A DNA stretch of 64,000 bases from Pararge aegeria (GCF_905163445.1 NC_053187.1:9052001-9116000); one strand, 5' to 3'. Positions 11,356 to 24,196 are shown, counted from the stretch's first letter. Translations and numbers: made by a program. Notes: a model not told the origin generated them from the letters alone.

Positions 11356-14300
11356 ATGTCGGATTCCAGTATAATGAGTGTCAGAGAAATGATAGATAAT
11401 TGTTTCGGGGAACCAGATGTAAGTCTTATATGTAGTCTGTGAGTCACTATGAAACGCGAAAAGTTCTTCAGAAGTGACGAACGAAAAATTCACTGCCCCA
11501 GACTCATTTCGACATCAAAAAACTGTTTATACTTATAATAAAACTTTAGCTCGACTATTTTAGTTCAATAATCATCATCTTTATTATCTTTACTTAAAAT
11601 ATTATCAACCTCTTAGTTTTATTGTATTTTTTTTGTGTCTTATGGAACTACCACCTAAACCTTCCTGGTGCCAGACAAGTTAGTCGTTACTCAGGTAACG
11701 ACTAACTTGTAGTGGAAGAGGAGTTAATCATTTGTTATAATGGTTCTTTCTGTGATTTTCTGATATCTTTTTTAGTATCCCACTGTGAAATCAATGACGT
11801 TCTCCTTTCCTTGCGACCTATATATAAATTATATTACCTATTTAATTAGTATATAGGGTATAACCCTAGATACTAATTAATGCCATGCCAGCCATGATTA
11901 TAATCAAACCGTTTCAATATACTTTCCAGGTAAATATAGTCAACTTTAAGCTTATGCAAACAATACTTTACCTCCTGGCTAGGCAACAGCGATTATTAGA
12001 GCGTCGAGTTGCAATTGAATTTGGCGCAAGTCTCGTTCCAAGGACATCTAGCCTTTCCATTACGGAAGTGAAATTAAAAGCAAATGTTTACAAAAAAACG
12101 AAAAAGTATACTGGTGAAAGTGGAGTTGCGTCTTCAAAATCAAAAGGAAAAAAAACAAAGGCAGATAAAACGTCCATTGTATCAACTACCGATGAAGTCT
12201 CAACTTCAAAATCAACATCAGAGAAAACAACAACGGATAAATCATCCTCTTTATCAACTACAGATAAAACGACAGCATCAAAATCTACATTAGAGAAATT
12301 AACGACGGATAAAATGTCATCCAAAACCACTACAGATAAAACGACCACTTCTAAATCCTATAAATCGATTACTGCTAAAACAACTTTTAAAACAAGTGCA
12401 GACACAACTACACTTTTAAAATCAACAGAACCATCTATATCGGATAAAACTACCATTAAAACCGCCATAGATACAACAAAGACAGAAAAATCGATGCCTG
12501 ATAATACATCTTCTAAATCAACTGGAGATAAACCTGCAACTTCGGAATTATCATCCTTCACAAAGCATAGCACATTGTCATCTTTCGAAAAAAGCAAATC
12601 ACTATCAGATAAGACTAAAATTTCAACAGGAATATTTTTATCGGCTAAAGAATCATCAGATAAAGCTAAAAGTGGAAAAACTAAGAAGACAGTAATTACA
12701 TTTCCTTTATTATAATAACTTATAAATAGATACATTTTCATTGTGATGTATGAACAGTAATGTTGCTATAATCGAGCTTTCATTTAGATTTTCTCTTAGG
12801 ATTTTCATCATCTTTTGGAGCTTCTTGAGCAGCAGCGAGAACAGGAGTTACGAGTCGTTAATCAGGTGCAAATAGTAACCAAGATATGCTGAATTTCGCC
12901 TTTTTTTTCTCCTTTTTGTCTTTTTTTTCCAGCTTAAATGCAGTGCCAATGTTTTACTTATGTTATTTATATTTTTTTTACTCTAGGTTTACTTTTATAG
13001 GTAAGTAACTGAATAATAATAATAAAAAAACATTGTGTAGCAAATGTAATTGTTAAAATAACACAACATTTAAAATACGATTCAATTCAAGTTTTTTAAA
13101 TTTGACTTGTTGATACTGCATTACGAGATTGTCAACGTATATGTATAACATAGAAAATATATTTGACTTAATATGCATAACATTATTTTAGCAATAAAAC
13201 TGGCATATTGTTTCTAATTTCTTACGCATTTATAATATGCAGCTTAAAGATTTAGGTGAAACTTAATTACCGCCATTATTTTTTCCACAGAGAGCTGATT
13301 CGCGTGAAGTAGCGGAGAAAACGCCTACACCCATGGCGTCTTTAGATTCGATGGGTAGTTTTTAAAGATTTTACTAAATACTAATTTATGTTCGTATATA
13401 AATCAATAAATGCAAAAAATTTAAATAATAATATATACAATTCACTTCATAGAAATGGATTAATCCTTGATTATGAATTTCAGAAGTACAATATGAAAAG
13501 CTACTAGTCGGTGAGGCTCTCATATTTTTAAAACTGTAGTTTATTAATAAAGAAAAGTTTCTAATGTTATTCATATAAATTTATTACAGTCGAACGGGTG
13601 CCGGTTGAAGAAGCTGAAAAAAAGATAGGTCAGTTCGATACGTTAAAAATTATACCCTGAAATTTATTACAGATTAACAATTATCTTTTCCTTATTAATT
13701 TAAGGGCGTTTACGTGATGGCAAGATGACAGAGTTAAATATTGTTACACAAAAAGATTTTGATGAGCTAGCACATATAGTAAAGGAAATGCAGACAAAAT
13801 TTGGATTAGTTGGTGAAGCTCAAGAAAATATGCAATTAATGCAAGACGTTCAGCGAAGTTCTTCTATGACTGATGCAATGGCTGCATTGCAAATCTCAGC
13901 TCGGATTGAAAACTTAGAAAAAGCTTTGAAACTAATGGATTCTATGATCACTAATTTAGCTATCAAAACGGATATAAAAATAAAACAACAGCCAGAAGGG
14001 AAAATAAATACATTTCCAGTCCAACAAATAAAAAGAGGTGGTGATACTCCTGAAACAAAAGTGATTTATGATGCGCCTCGCGATCCGTCATATATTTCAG
14101 GGAAATCTGGCAGGGAAACTGAAGACATGTATGAGCTTTCAAAACCACCACTCATTGAAACGGAAGATCCTGTAATGGAATTGTTGAAAGGGTTGCCAAA
14201 AACAAATAACATTAACATGGCTGAATTAGAGTGAGATAAATTACATTTACAATTTATATTTAAATAAATAATCTTTACAGATTTTCACAAACAATGATGT

Positions 14301-17300
14301 AGATCTTCACTAATTGTTCGGTCAAACGTTTTATTGACAGACAAACTTAACATAAATCCCGCTTCTCAAGTCACTTGATACTAAATAATCAATTAATTTA
14401 AAATTAAATATAGAATAAATACATTTTTCAAAACACATGCCAATAACTAGCTACTTAAAATATATATAGTCAGTAGTGTCTTTCACCTTAGTACCTTGTC
14501 ACCTTAGTATAGATCAACGTTGTGCTAAGATTTATACTTAAATGGTTTAAATAATTCCAAATTTTAGTGATGCAACGCAAGAACTATACGACGACTTAAT
14601 TAAAACTGTGGGAAATTTAACTAATAAAGCTATTAGTAAGGCTGACGATGCTCTTAAGACTGCTTGTAAACTAGGTAACTTAAGATCAGTTGATATAAAA
14701 ATATTTATAAACTAGGTAACTTTCCCTTTATGAAATAATAATTGGTTAATAGTCTAGTATAAACAGTAAACTCAAAATAAAAACACATAAAATATCCAAA
14801 CCTTGCCGCATTATTCCTTGATTTTATCTAGTTAGTACGATTAAATTGTTAGATTTGTTTTTGGTTTGTTAGGATAATGATATATTATACTATGGTTATT
14901 GATTTTTTCGATTCAGATTAGTTTCTCCTTAAAAAATATAATAGCCTGGAATATAAAATATATATTGGTACATAACATTAATAAATTCTTATATTTTGGG
15001 CAATAGAGGCAAAATTGGACACAGCAATAGATGTAGATACGCGAATGGAAAACTTAGAGATGTTCGTGTCTGAATATACTGGAAAAATTAATAGACTAGA
15101 TGCAAACCTATCCTCGCAGGTGAGGGTATAATTTACTTATTCTCAATGTGTATATTCCACTAACCTTTAGAGGCATGCCAGTCGCATCTTTACCTGGTAT
15201 GAAATTTGTCACTTATGTCTCGCATACTAAAAAATAAGCGTTATGCATTGCAGTAACATAGTATGGTTGCGATCAGTAGCCTTAGCGCCACATTTGCTTG
15301 GTCGAAATCGAGTATGGAATTTAAAATCGGAGTAAAATGAATTTTATTTGCATCGCGTCAAAGTTCCAATTTGTCAATCGGATTTTGAAATAACGTTAAA
15401 TAAGGAGTACAGGATTCGCGACTCAAGAACTAGTAGATTAGGCCCATTTTACTTCTATACTTGATATAGAAAAATATAGGCACAGACCTTTCACCTGTAT
15501 TTTATAGCTTTTGCTATAGGAGATGAAGGAAAGATATTTCAGAAAAACATTGATGAGCCCATTGCGTATTTATTGTTTAGATGTCAAATTATCAAGAACA
15601 GTTAACTCAAATGCAGCATGACTTGGAAGGGGGCTTGGAAGCCATGGCTGAAGCATTAGCAAATCCTCCAACAGAAACCCCAGGTATATTTTTAAAAAAA
15701 GCAAACGTTTGTGTACCTAATCTTATTAATCTTGTATTGCTTTCTTTATTCCTTAATCTGCAATATTTGCAAGAGACGAAGAACCGTCCTTGATAACATT
15801 TTTCGAATTTAGTTTGGTTACTTTTCGATAGAATATTATGAGATGAAATGACATGGGCAATCCCTGGCTTCATGGACAATGGAAAGAGATAGGGATTTTA
15901 GGTTTTATATAACTGCCATATCCCTAAGAGTGTAGCCCGTTACCATCTTAGACTGCATCATTGCCAGCAGATGCGATTACAATCAAGGGCTAACTTGTAA
16001 TTGTAACCAAATAAAATAAAAAAGTAATTAATCAAAAGTTTGTACCTAAGTTTTTAATAAGCTTGTTATAATTACAGGAGTTGAGGAGCTCAACGCCAAC
16101 TTTACTAATCTACAAATACAATTTGACATCGCCAATATGAGACAAAAAGACTTACAGGAAAGCCAAGGAGTGCTGTCGTTAGACGTTCAAGTAATAAATT
16201 TAAGAAATAATATGAACTGACATATCTTATAATATTACTAGCAGGCGCCCGTTAGATACTTCTGTTTTATGAGATAGACAGACCAAGTGCCTGCTGCTGC
16301 TGCCGCCTACTTACAGTTAGGGTTGGTCTTCTTTTTACCAAACTGAAGAAGTTATTTTCTGGCTATTGCCTCTCAGTAGATTCTGATTTAATGATAATAT
16401 TATGGCAAAATATATATTAGCAAATATAAATATATTAGCATGGCTATCGACCACCAAAGAGTACTGTTATCTTATATTAATTTATTTTAACACTTTTATC
16501 ATATTCCCGGCCACTTTTTGACTGATTATTGTGCGTTATTTGACTCATCATACTTAAGCTTAATTTATTACTTTCATTCATAGTCTTTGTGGAAAGAGAT
16601 TGAATTATTGCGTGAAGTAAAATCAGATCGCGATGAAGTAGCAGATGCTTTACGGGACAAGGCTGGACTCGGCCAATTGAATGGTCTCGTTACTCATCAG
16701 CAATTTGATGCAGTGCGCGGAGATTTCGAGAAACGTATTGGAGCTTCATATGATAAGTTCAATAATCAAGAGATTATTTGGCAAGTAAGAACCGATGTGC
16801 ACATATTATTCGTATCCTCAGCAAAACAACGCGTGAAAAATGCCGTTTTAAACTCCATTTTTACACAACTGCAGTTATATAATAAAAACATTAGCTGTGA
16901 ATTATTAAAAAAACTTTTTTAAATATTTCAAATAACTGCCTCGCTCTTCTAGAAATTAGGTACTGATCGCATTGATTAGTGGACGTCGAGAAATTCTCAT
17001 TACCATCACGAGAGAGGGTATTTGGTTTTATACCCCTTTGCCTGGAAAGTCTTACTACTAACTTGAAAAATTAATTATTATTAAAGCCCACCGATGGCTA
17101 TAAGCCATTTTCAGCACTGGGCTTTTTAAAATCACGCTACAACATTTTGATTTGAGCAACGAGCGGGAAATACGACGCGGCGGATAGTATAAAAGTTTGT
17201 ATGGTACTTTACTTATCAGAGTATGCGCAGGAGTTCCTAATTTTTCACAAATGTTTAAACTAATGCAATTCTCGTAAACTTTCAGAAAATCATAGATGAC

Positions 17301-19707
17301 CTACTAAGGGAATTAAACGAAAAGGCCGATTGGGTACAACTAGCGGCATTGCGTGATAATATAAATGATAATCTCGAAAAACTCCAGAATAAAATCCATG
17401 CAATGGAAGAAATAATCGGAGAACCGCATGCAGCGACTATCTCTAGACGACTGTTTCGTGACGCTGCATGTCTTTCTTGTTCAACCCCCGCACATATGAA
17501 TTTAGAAGAAGCCACTCTACCGGCGTTACCTGCTTTCACTAAAACATCTCGCCCTATTACTATAGGCGCTGAAGATACAACAAAGCCAAAGGAAGATGGA
17601 GATCATGGATTATGTTATCCTGGACAGCCAATACCACATGCTAAAGACCCTAGGTTGATAAGTTTACTATTGATAAAAAACAACGAGTTTTTGTATTGTA
17701 TTTCATACGATAAATGACCTATATATAATATTTTTCCTTCTCAAAAAGTTAAAGCAAGTGATATTTTAATTGCTTAATTGCTTAAAATGTGCGTGCTGGG
17801 ATTCGAACTCGGCTCCCCGAACGTGAAACCGAAGTCAAGACCACTAGGCTATCACTGCTTCAGACTCATTGTACCTACATTACTTTAAGCCCAAACTTTC
17901 CTTTACAAATAAAATAATAAAAGATTAATAAATTATTAGACACCTATACGGCATTTTCACATATTTTTTATTGCTCGATTACTATTTATTTTTATTTATT
18001 GTTATTTGCGCCAGAAGTTAACACTCTAACGTAGACCTCCCACAGCTCTCTCCATATAGTCCACTTACCCGAGTAAACACCAGCGTTTGGTTGTTCACAC
18101 CGTTTTATCTTTTCCTTTTTCGTGTCAGCCATTCTATAAAGATTCTTGTCCTTGAATTTGTATAAATATATTTTATTAAAATACGTTTTAGATCCCATTT
18201 TTTCCGAAGATACTGTGGTGGTTCACATACAGCTATACGTGGCAAATTAAGCCGTGCTCCTGCCGAAATTATTGTAAGCACATTGCGCGGCGAGACTACT
18301 GGAGTTGGTTCAGATGGAAAAGTAAACTTATATTACTAATAAATTACTATGTAGGCCTGTATAGAATCATAATTTCGCAGCTTAAATCATTCTCTTACTG
18401 CCTAATCGTCCTTCACGTATGATAGCTTAAATCCTGTCAGAAAGTACAACTCGTTTATAGAGATGATGCATTCAAAGATGGAATCGGGCTATTAGGGGTA
18501 TGGAAAACATATTAAATCCACACCGCTTATCGGCATCATGATTTTTTTATATTAAATGTTCAATTGCGACTAAGTTGCATTAACAACACTCTCACAAAAT
18601 ACCCGTTTTGTATGAGGCGATTGATTTAGTAATTTAGTCATTACTGAAATATTTAATTTTAATAAAATTACACGTACCTAGTCTAGATATTTAGAATAGA
18701 TATTTTCGACATTTTTAACTAAAAATTTAAATATATTATGTAACATACGTGGTTAACTTTTGCTACGTATCTAATGCAGGTGTATATGATTGATGAACAA
18801 GAAAAAGAAAAGAAACAGTGTCGGCAATGTAACACACACAAGGCTGTGCCGCATCCTTATTCTGCCATAGATAAAGGTAATAATAAAATATGTACCTAAT
18901 CAAAGTGTTGGTTGAATCTACTACGGGTGGGTGGATGATATAAACGTGAAGCCATAATGACACAATATATTACAAAGCAGTAGAATAAGCGTTAAAATGC
19001 CATGCAATTGACAACAGTAGAAATGGTCTCCGTATGGTTTAAATCTTTGTGACATGTCGAGATACATCGACTACCCTCAAACTGAAAAATTCGTATTATG
19101 GTCACGGTTTAGAACCTAAGCATTTATTTCTGGTCGTGCTAAGAGAAGTACATCTCCAAGCGTCCGTAAAGCGAAGTCCACACCGCCGCGTGCATCTGAT
19201 TTTTAACGGTGTTCAAGATGATCCTACATGCGATCGCTCAAAAAAGCGGACGTGTCTTGCGATTGGTCGCACGCAAAACGCTTACTTGAACGCCAAAAGC
19301 AATGGCGTGCACTTCGTACATTCACAAAAGCACGGCCTACCCTAAAATTTATATATAACTCGTACCTATAGTAGGAGGGTTTTTGGTGTTTTTGGCAATC
19401 CTTCTACTGTATGCGTACCCTGGTAATAAGCCTAGTGCACGCCACTGCATCCAAGTATTGCCTCTTTGCCTAACACTAAAGCCCTCTCTTAATTCGATTG
19501 ATTGCCCTTCTTAGGCAGAAGCAATGCTCAGAATAGGTACCTACATAATCACTTTACTTTGCATAATCTTACGTCCTAGATTCTTGCCATGAATTCGATT
19601 CTGAAAGGGCCCGGTATTACGTGTTGCCGGTAATGACTTCAACAGGAGGCCAAGTTGAAGACAGCGTATCCATGACGCCACCGCTTCCTATTGAAGAAGA
19701 CTACTAA
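11356..19707 (+). CDS. QRICH2: QRICH2-like (DUF4795) coiled-coil protein
   Basis: Fourteen exons join in one frame (about 931 aa): 11356-11418, 11930-12691, 13291-13354, 13590-13628, 13705-14230, 14568-14674, 15007-15119, 15581-15683, 16078-16190, 16584-16784, 17286-17653, 18210-18321, 18780-18876, 19580-19707. The N-terminus (residues 1-60, with VNFKLMQTILYLLARQ) resembles the start of vertebrate QRICH2 and C16orf96. Exon 2 then encodes about 200 residues of Thr/Ser/Lys-rich imperfect repeats around TTDKTT. Exons 5-11 are coiled coil with DKAGLGQLN and RRLFRDAACLSC, and exon 12 has RYCGGSHT, all hallmarks of DUF4795. Cys pairs at about 759/762 and 871/874 might bind metal. Vertebrate QRICH2 acts in sperm-flagellum assembly; a testis role here is inferred. 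Exon 2's GTAATT donor is weak but is the only one that keeps the frame. Confidence 0.88.
11675..11710. repeat. perfect hairpin, 16-bp arms
   Basis: ACAAGTTAGTCGTTAC (11675-11690) and its exact reverse complement (11695-11710) are separated by TCAG. It lies in intron 1 of the QRICH2-like gene. It is not part of a recognised transposon. Confidence 0.95.
11842..11880. repeat. near-perfect hairpin, 18-bp stem with one mismatch
   Basis: TTAATTAGTAT-A-TAGGGT (11842-11859) pairs with ACCCTA-G-ATACTAATTAA (11863-11880) around an ATA loop. There is a single A/G mismatch. It ends about 50 bases before exon 2 of the QRICH2-like gene. Confidence 0.85.
15890..16020 (+). mobile_element. tRNA-derived SINE (family 1), 3' part
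   Basis: Tail of the SINE family seen in full at 25290-25630: 'gccatatccc', 'gtagcccgttaccat', 'cttagactgcatcat', 'caagggctaacttgta', then an A-rich end. It lies in intron 8 of the QRICH2-like gene. Confidence 0.75.
17085..17135. repeat. compound imperfect hairpin
   Basis: AAAGCCCA and TGGGCTTT enclose a second hairpin ATGGCT-ata-AGCCAT, with unpaired bases between the two stems. It lies in intron 10 of the QRICH2-like gene. Confidence 0.6.
17785..17870 (-). mobile_element. tRNA-derived SINE (family 2), head fragment
   Basis: The reverse strand reads as a tRNA-like promoter: 'tagcctagtggtcttgac' resembles an A box and 'cgagttcgaatccc' a B box. It matches the head of the longer copy at 58560-58870. 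It lies in intron 11 of the QRICH2-like gene. It is not a functional tRNA gene: no acceptor stem and no cloverleaf. Confidence 0.65.
19300..19447. mobile_element. hAT-like MITE, copy 2
   Basis: Starts CAATGGCGTGCA and ends TGCACGCCACTG. Its interior matches copy 1 ('cacaaaagcac', 'cctaaaattta', 'ctgtatgcgtac'). The flanks show no clear 8-bp duplication. It lies in intron 13 of the QRICH2-like gene. Confidence 0.7.
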
Positions 19708-20490
19708 CTCAATAATTTATGAAATAAGTATCCGAATAATATTGTTTATAAAAACAAAATTAGTTTTGAATTATTATATTTTTTGTTGTTATTGTTATCT
19801 TATTAGTCCCATAAAGTATATCAACCAATTACACTTTTGATTTATTTTTATATTGCATAATATAGCTAGGTCAATTAGGTACTCAGTTCAATTCAAACTG
19901 AAGAGAACACCGGGATGCAGCCCGCGGTTTATAGCATAAAGCTTGCTCGTAGCCTTTTACACTGATCAAATTCAGATTCAGTTTTTTCTGCTGTTTTGCA
20001 GTAACAGAAGGAGAAGCATAATTATTAAATATTGTAAATCAATAGTAGCGAAAAAATAACTCTTTATAGATTATACTAACGGCGTTAGTATAATCCTCAG
20101 AATATTCGTACAGCCGAAGACACTATGTAATCTGTGGCCGCCGGACAGCATTAGCAGCTCTGACTGGTATATAGTGATCTGAGATAAGCGGCACACTAAG
20201 CAGCACAGCAGTAGATAACTAAGCGACTACACATGGCTTTATGCCTTACAATAAAAAAATATATGAATATTTAACACTGAAAATAAGGCTGTACGATCAT
20301 AAACCTTTGCTCTTTATTATGGAAAGGAAATAAGAAACAAATGATAACTGACAGCTACGGCGGCGAAGTTAACCTTAGTTATTAATCCTAAATCTTTGCC
20401 TTCCTTACGGTATCCTAAATCTACCCCTTTAAATTAAATATATTTTACCCCTTTCAAAACTAAAAAAAATTTCCTCCTAAAACTCGCGCC
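19708..20490. other. QRICH2-like to EIF2B3 intergenic region
   Basis: Contains the 3' end of the QRICH2-like transcript, for which I see no obvious AATAAA close to the stop. A 12-bp perfect hairpin lies at 20069-20095. No gene is recognised in between. Confidence 0.45.
20069..20095. repeat. perfect hairpin, 12-bp arms
   Basis: GATTATACTAAC (20069-20080) and GTTAGTATAATC (20084-20095) around GGC. Confidence 0.9.
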
Positions 20491-20492
20491 TT

Positions 20493-20533
20493 TGACAAAT
20501 GACATTTGTCATGTGTGATCTGACAAATGACGT
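20493..20533. promoter_or_regulatory. TGACAAAT palindrome upstream of EIF2B3
   Basis: TGACAAAT-GAC-ATTTGTCA (20493-20511) is an 8-bp inverted repeat. TGACAAATGACGTT follows at 20521-20534, so the core word occurs three times within 42 bases. It is 250-290 bases before the EIF2B3 start codon, so a promoter element is a reasonable inference. No factor is assigned. Confidence 0.35.
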
Positions 20534-20779
20534 TTCATAGGGGTGAGAAAAACGTTGAACGAATTGTATGAGATTTTAATTTTTATAATAAAAAAATATT
20601 GTGCATAGGAATTAAGAAATTAAATAAACTATGAATTATAATTTTAACATTTATTAAAGAAGTTTAACAGAAAGCGCTCATAAAAGTGAAGTATTCACAA
20701 GTATTGTTGAATTTGTTACACGTCGAGTTTCATCATCCTAACCTTGTTTTTTGTGTAGAGTAAATGTTCTCAGTTACAA

Positions 20780-23700
20780 ATGCATAAAATACTGGAGTTT
20801 CAAGCGGTAGTATTGGCAGCGGGAAGGGGTTCGCGCCTGCCTGATGTTGGTGGGACAGTTTCAAAATGCTTGCTTCCTGTTGGACCCTACCCGGTTCTGT
20901 GGTATTCATTGAACTTACTTGAAAAATATGGATTTCAAGGTAAGCTAAAATATCGTAATAAAGTAGACATGTTTTACATCCATAGCCAATGACCCATGGT
21001 TGGGTGCAGGTTCTCATGGGCCACAAAGATTATGTCCCTCACTTTGGGTTGGAGGGTTTTCACAATCATTAATCTGTGCTCTCTAGGACATGGTGTTTAA
21101 CCCAATAGTCAGTAGACTGTATGGTCTTTGAATGGCATGAATCAGATCTACTTGATTCAGTAACTCATCCAGTTACTGACATTGTTCATTCAGTTGATGT
21201 ATAGGATACCACTTTATTCAGCCTATATTACTTACTATTTTATTTTCTTATTGTATTGGTCAAAATAATTTTTTTGGAAACCCTGGAACTAATTAATATT
21301 TTTTTTACTTCTTACAGAGACTATGGTAGTTGTTCTTGATGAAGATAAATCCAATATACTCAATGCATTAGAAAAATGCCCTTTAAAGATTAAATATGAA
21401 TTAATAGTTATCCCATCTGATGAAGACTGGGGCACTGCAAACTCCCTTAAACACTTAAGCAGTCGAGTTACTACTGATCTTATAGTTGTATCTGGAGATC
21501 TCATTACTAATGTTAACTTAAATGAAGTTCTAAACCTTTACCGAAAACATGATGCCGCTCTTACCACACTATTCTTTAATAATGGACCAGAAGAATGGAT
21601 TGAGCTCCCTGGTCTCAAAAGCAAGGCAAAACCAGACAGAGATCTTGTTTGTATTGATAAGGAAACAGAAAGACTGGTTTTTCTAGCTAGCGCTAGCGAC
21701 TTTGAAGAAAACATAACAGTACCCCGCATGCTAATGAAAAAATTTAGAACTATAACGATGTACAGCAGGTTATTGGATGCTCATGTCTATGTTATGAAAA
21801 ACTGGGTTATAAGCTACTTAGTAGAGTGTGATAAGTATACATCAATAAAAGGAGAATTAATACCGCACATTGTTAAGAAACAATTATCTAAACCAAAAAA
21901 TCCATCCGAGAAGAAAGGAACCTCAGTACTAAATGTGGATCTTTCTAAAGATATTTTTGACTTTGCTGTTGATCAAGGATATGAGAGTAAAATAAGAGAT
22001 ATGTCTAGTTATAATGACCATAAATTAGGCAGCAAAGGAGTGTATTTTAATGACATTTTAAGGTGCTATGCTCACATACCAAATAAAAACACATTTGGTA
22101 TAAGAGTAAATACTTTATCAACTCTATATTTATCAAATAATAAGGTAAAATTCAAACATTGTAATTTATATAAATGTCTATTATAAGAAATGGTGAAAGC
22201 CTAGATCAGAACCCACCTATAACTTTTTTAAGTTATGTGCGTTTAAAAAAATTAAAATACCACTTGCTTCAAAGATGAAGGAAAACACTGTGAGGACCTG
22301 CCTGATATATATAATGTTCTTAAAAGTGTGCGGAGTCCACCAATCCATTCTGGACCATCTCATTGTCGTAGGAGACCATTGCTGTAGTCTTAAAATTGAA
22401 AAACATACTAGCTACATCTTGGAGCTGAGTTGGAATAATTGTAGATTAGATTATGTTTATATCACTAATTTAAATCCTTCATTCTAAAAAGTTTCCATGT
22501 TAGGGTATTTTTTATTTGTTAAAATTATCTTATTAATTGATTAATTTTTCATATTTTATTTCCAGATATTATCAAAATGGGAGGAACTAACTGGTACAAC
22601 ACTTGTAGATAGGCTTCATCCAAACAGTGATGTAAAAACAAAACAAATAGATGAAACATGCACAGTTGGTGAGAAAAGTGTAATTAATGAAAAAACATCT
22701 ATAAAGAGCTCATTTGTGGGTGCAAACTGTACTGTTGAGAACAAAGTGCGATTGACCAACTGCATATTAATGAACAATGTTACTGTTAAAGAAGGGTAAG
22801 TACCAGAAAGATTGTAGTACCTATATTATAGCCAGAGTCAATAATATCTTTATTAAAGTAGGCCTAAATATGGCACTTATAATGCAAACATTACATTTAA
22901 AAAAAAATCATGGCATGAACCATATTTGTAAACTTAAAACTAAAGCTACAAGGGTTCCAAATGCGCCTTGGTCAAAATAGCAGCCCACAACAAACTATGT
23001 TGGGTGTTCTTATGTTATCACCATCAAATTGTCATTTATAATAATATTAAAAGAGAAGAAAAAGTAATCGAAAAAGTCCTTATTGCTCATACAAATATAA
23101 AGCCAGGTTAACAAAAAAAAAAATGATAATATACATATGCACAAAGGCGGCCTTATCGCTTTAAGCGATCTCCTCCAGACATCCAGACAACCTTTGAAAG
23201 AGCAACCTAGTTAGAGCAATAATTCACACCCAAGCTTTTTTATTTCAAATATAATACTTTATACTAAAATGGGGCTTTTCTATTAAGAATGCTGTTATGC
23301 TTCATCATTCATACATCTTAAATTCATCAGCTTTTGTATTTTTACTAAACCCATTTTACGAAAACATATATACTTCTATAAGTGCCTTAAGCATGAAGTA
23401 CTATATCTCCACCCTTATTTCTGCCGCCAGGCAGTATTGTTGAAATGATGTGTTCCAGTCTGAAGGCTGTGGTTTATGATGGACACATTGCGTGCCCTGC
23501 AAGGTTGGCACTGTGGTCTGGTAATTGGCAATCCTGTGTTGTATCCGTGGTTAGGGAAATTTGCGAATATATAATTTCTGAATTGTTCTGGTCTGGTGGG
23601 AGGCTTAAGCATGTCCTTTACCACCCTACCAATAAAGCCTCGCCACCAAGCCATTTATTTACTATATTCCCTGACAAGGCATAAAATTAACTTGTCCACC

Positions 23701-24196
23701 TGCCAAAGCACAGCAACTGAAATAGAAAAAGTTCACCCCTGTTTATTATTTGTCGGATATTACTCCTATTTGTGTGTTAATGTCTGGTGAGTTATAAAGC
23801 TGCAGGAGAAAATAAGTTTTTATCCTTTCCTCTAAGAGATAAATGTCTCCTGCCAAGCTGTGCATTTAAGGGCTTATTTTGAAGTGAATTAAAAAATCTT
23901 TACCTACTAATGATTATTATTTGACCATGGGACCGCAGGGCGCTGCTATTATTTATTATTTTTTTAAAGTTTAGGAAAACTCGACTAAAAAAGGCAAAAT
24001 TATAAGTTGTACTAACTTACACTAAAATTTCAGGTGTGTTCTCCAAGACTGCATAATATTCACGGGTGCTACAGTGGACTCAAACTGCAATTTGCAATAC
24101 TGCCTCATCGGACCACATCATCTAGTGCCCGCCAGTTCGAAAGGAAACCACCAATTATTTGCTGAAACAACAGACAATATGATAACTCTTGGATGA
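20780..24196 (+). CDS. EIF2B3: translation initiation factor eIF2B subunit gamma
   Basis: Exons 20780-20939, 21318-22144, 22566-22795 and 24034-24196 join in one frame (about 459 aa; the human protein has about 450). The gamma subunit is one of the two catalytic-side subunits of the cytosolic eIF2B complex, which exchanges GDP for GTP on eIF2. Residues 7-20 (FQAVVLAAGRGSRL) and the KCLLPVGPYPVLWY stretch are the nucleotidyltransferase-like N-terminal domain; DWGTANSL (about 90-97) and SGDLIT (about 111-116) follow. The C-terminus (about 345-440) shows hexapeptide-type repeats such as SFVGANCTVENKV and GCVLQDCIIFTGATV, the left-handed beta-helix. The first ATG gives a four-residue lead (MHKI) before the conserved LEFQAV. 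Intron 3 is long and full of repeat remnants. Confidence 0.95.
22835..23235 (-). mobile_element. CR1/Jockey-like LINE 3' end, in EIF2B3 intron 3
   Basis: Two LINE-tail blocks. One is 'aatatctttattaaagtaggcctaa ... gggttccaaatgcgcc' (similar to 46830-46990). The other is the reverse complement of the 3' UTR seen after the LINE at 33.3-35.2 kb, including the hairpin ATCGCTTTAAGCGAT at 23155-23169 and the flanking 'aggcggcctt'. No coding part remains. Confidence 0.65.
23440..23690 (+). mobile_element. diverged SINE-related repeat
   Basis: Shares 'aatttctgaattgttctggtctggtgggaggc' with the body of SINE family 1. The head is poorly conserved. It lies in intron 3 of EIF2B3. Confidence 0.45.
23655..23885 (+). 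repeat. unnamed repeat 'ctgacaagg...gtctcctgcc', copy 1
   Basis: Pairs with a second copy at 25065-25235 on the same strand. Shared blocks are 'ctgacaagg', 'acctgccaaa', 'ggagaaaa' and 'aaatgtctcctgcc'. No coding capacity. Class unknown. Confidence 0.5.

Noticed and set aside
12088..12741. Two long minus ORFs opposite exon 2 of the QRICH2-like gene
   Set aside because: They are the antisense shadow of the repetitive Thr/Lys coding block (Val/Leu/Asp-rich mirror).
17785..17870. A/B-box words resembling a tRNA gene (also at 25330, 35300, 55430 and 58800)
   Set aside because: No acceptor stem or full cloverleaf can be drawn, and each is followed by a shared SINE body. They are SINE heads.
21323..22186. 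Reading the single 287-codon ORF as the whole EIF2B3 gene
   Set aside because: It lacks the N-terminal nucleotide-binding start and the beta-helix end, both of which are found in flanking exons joined by GT-AG borders.
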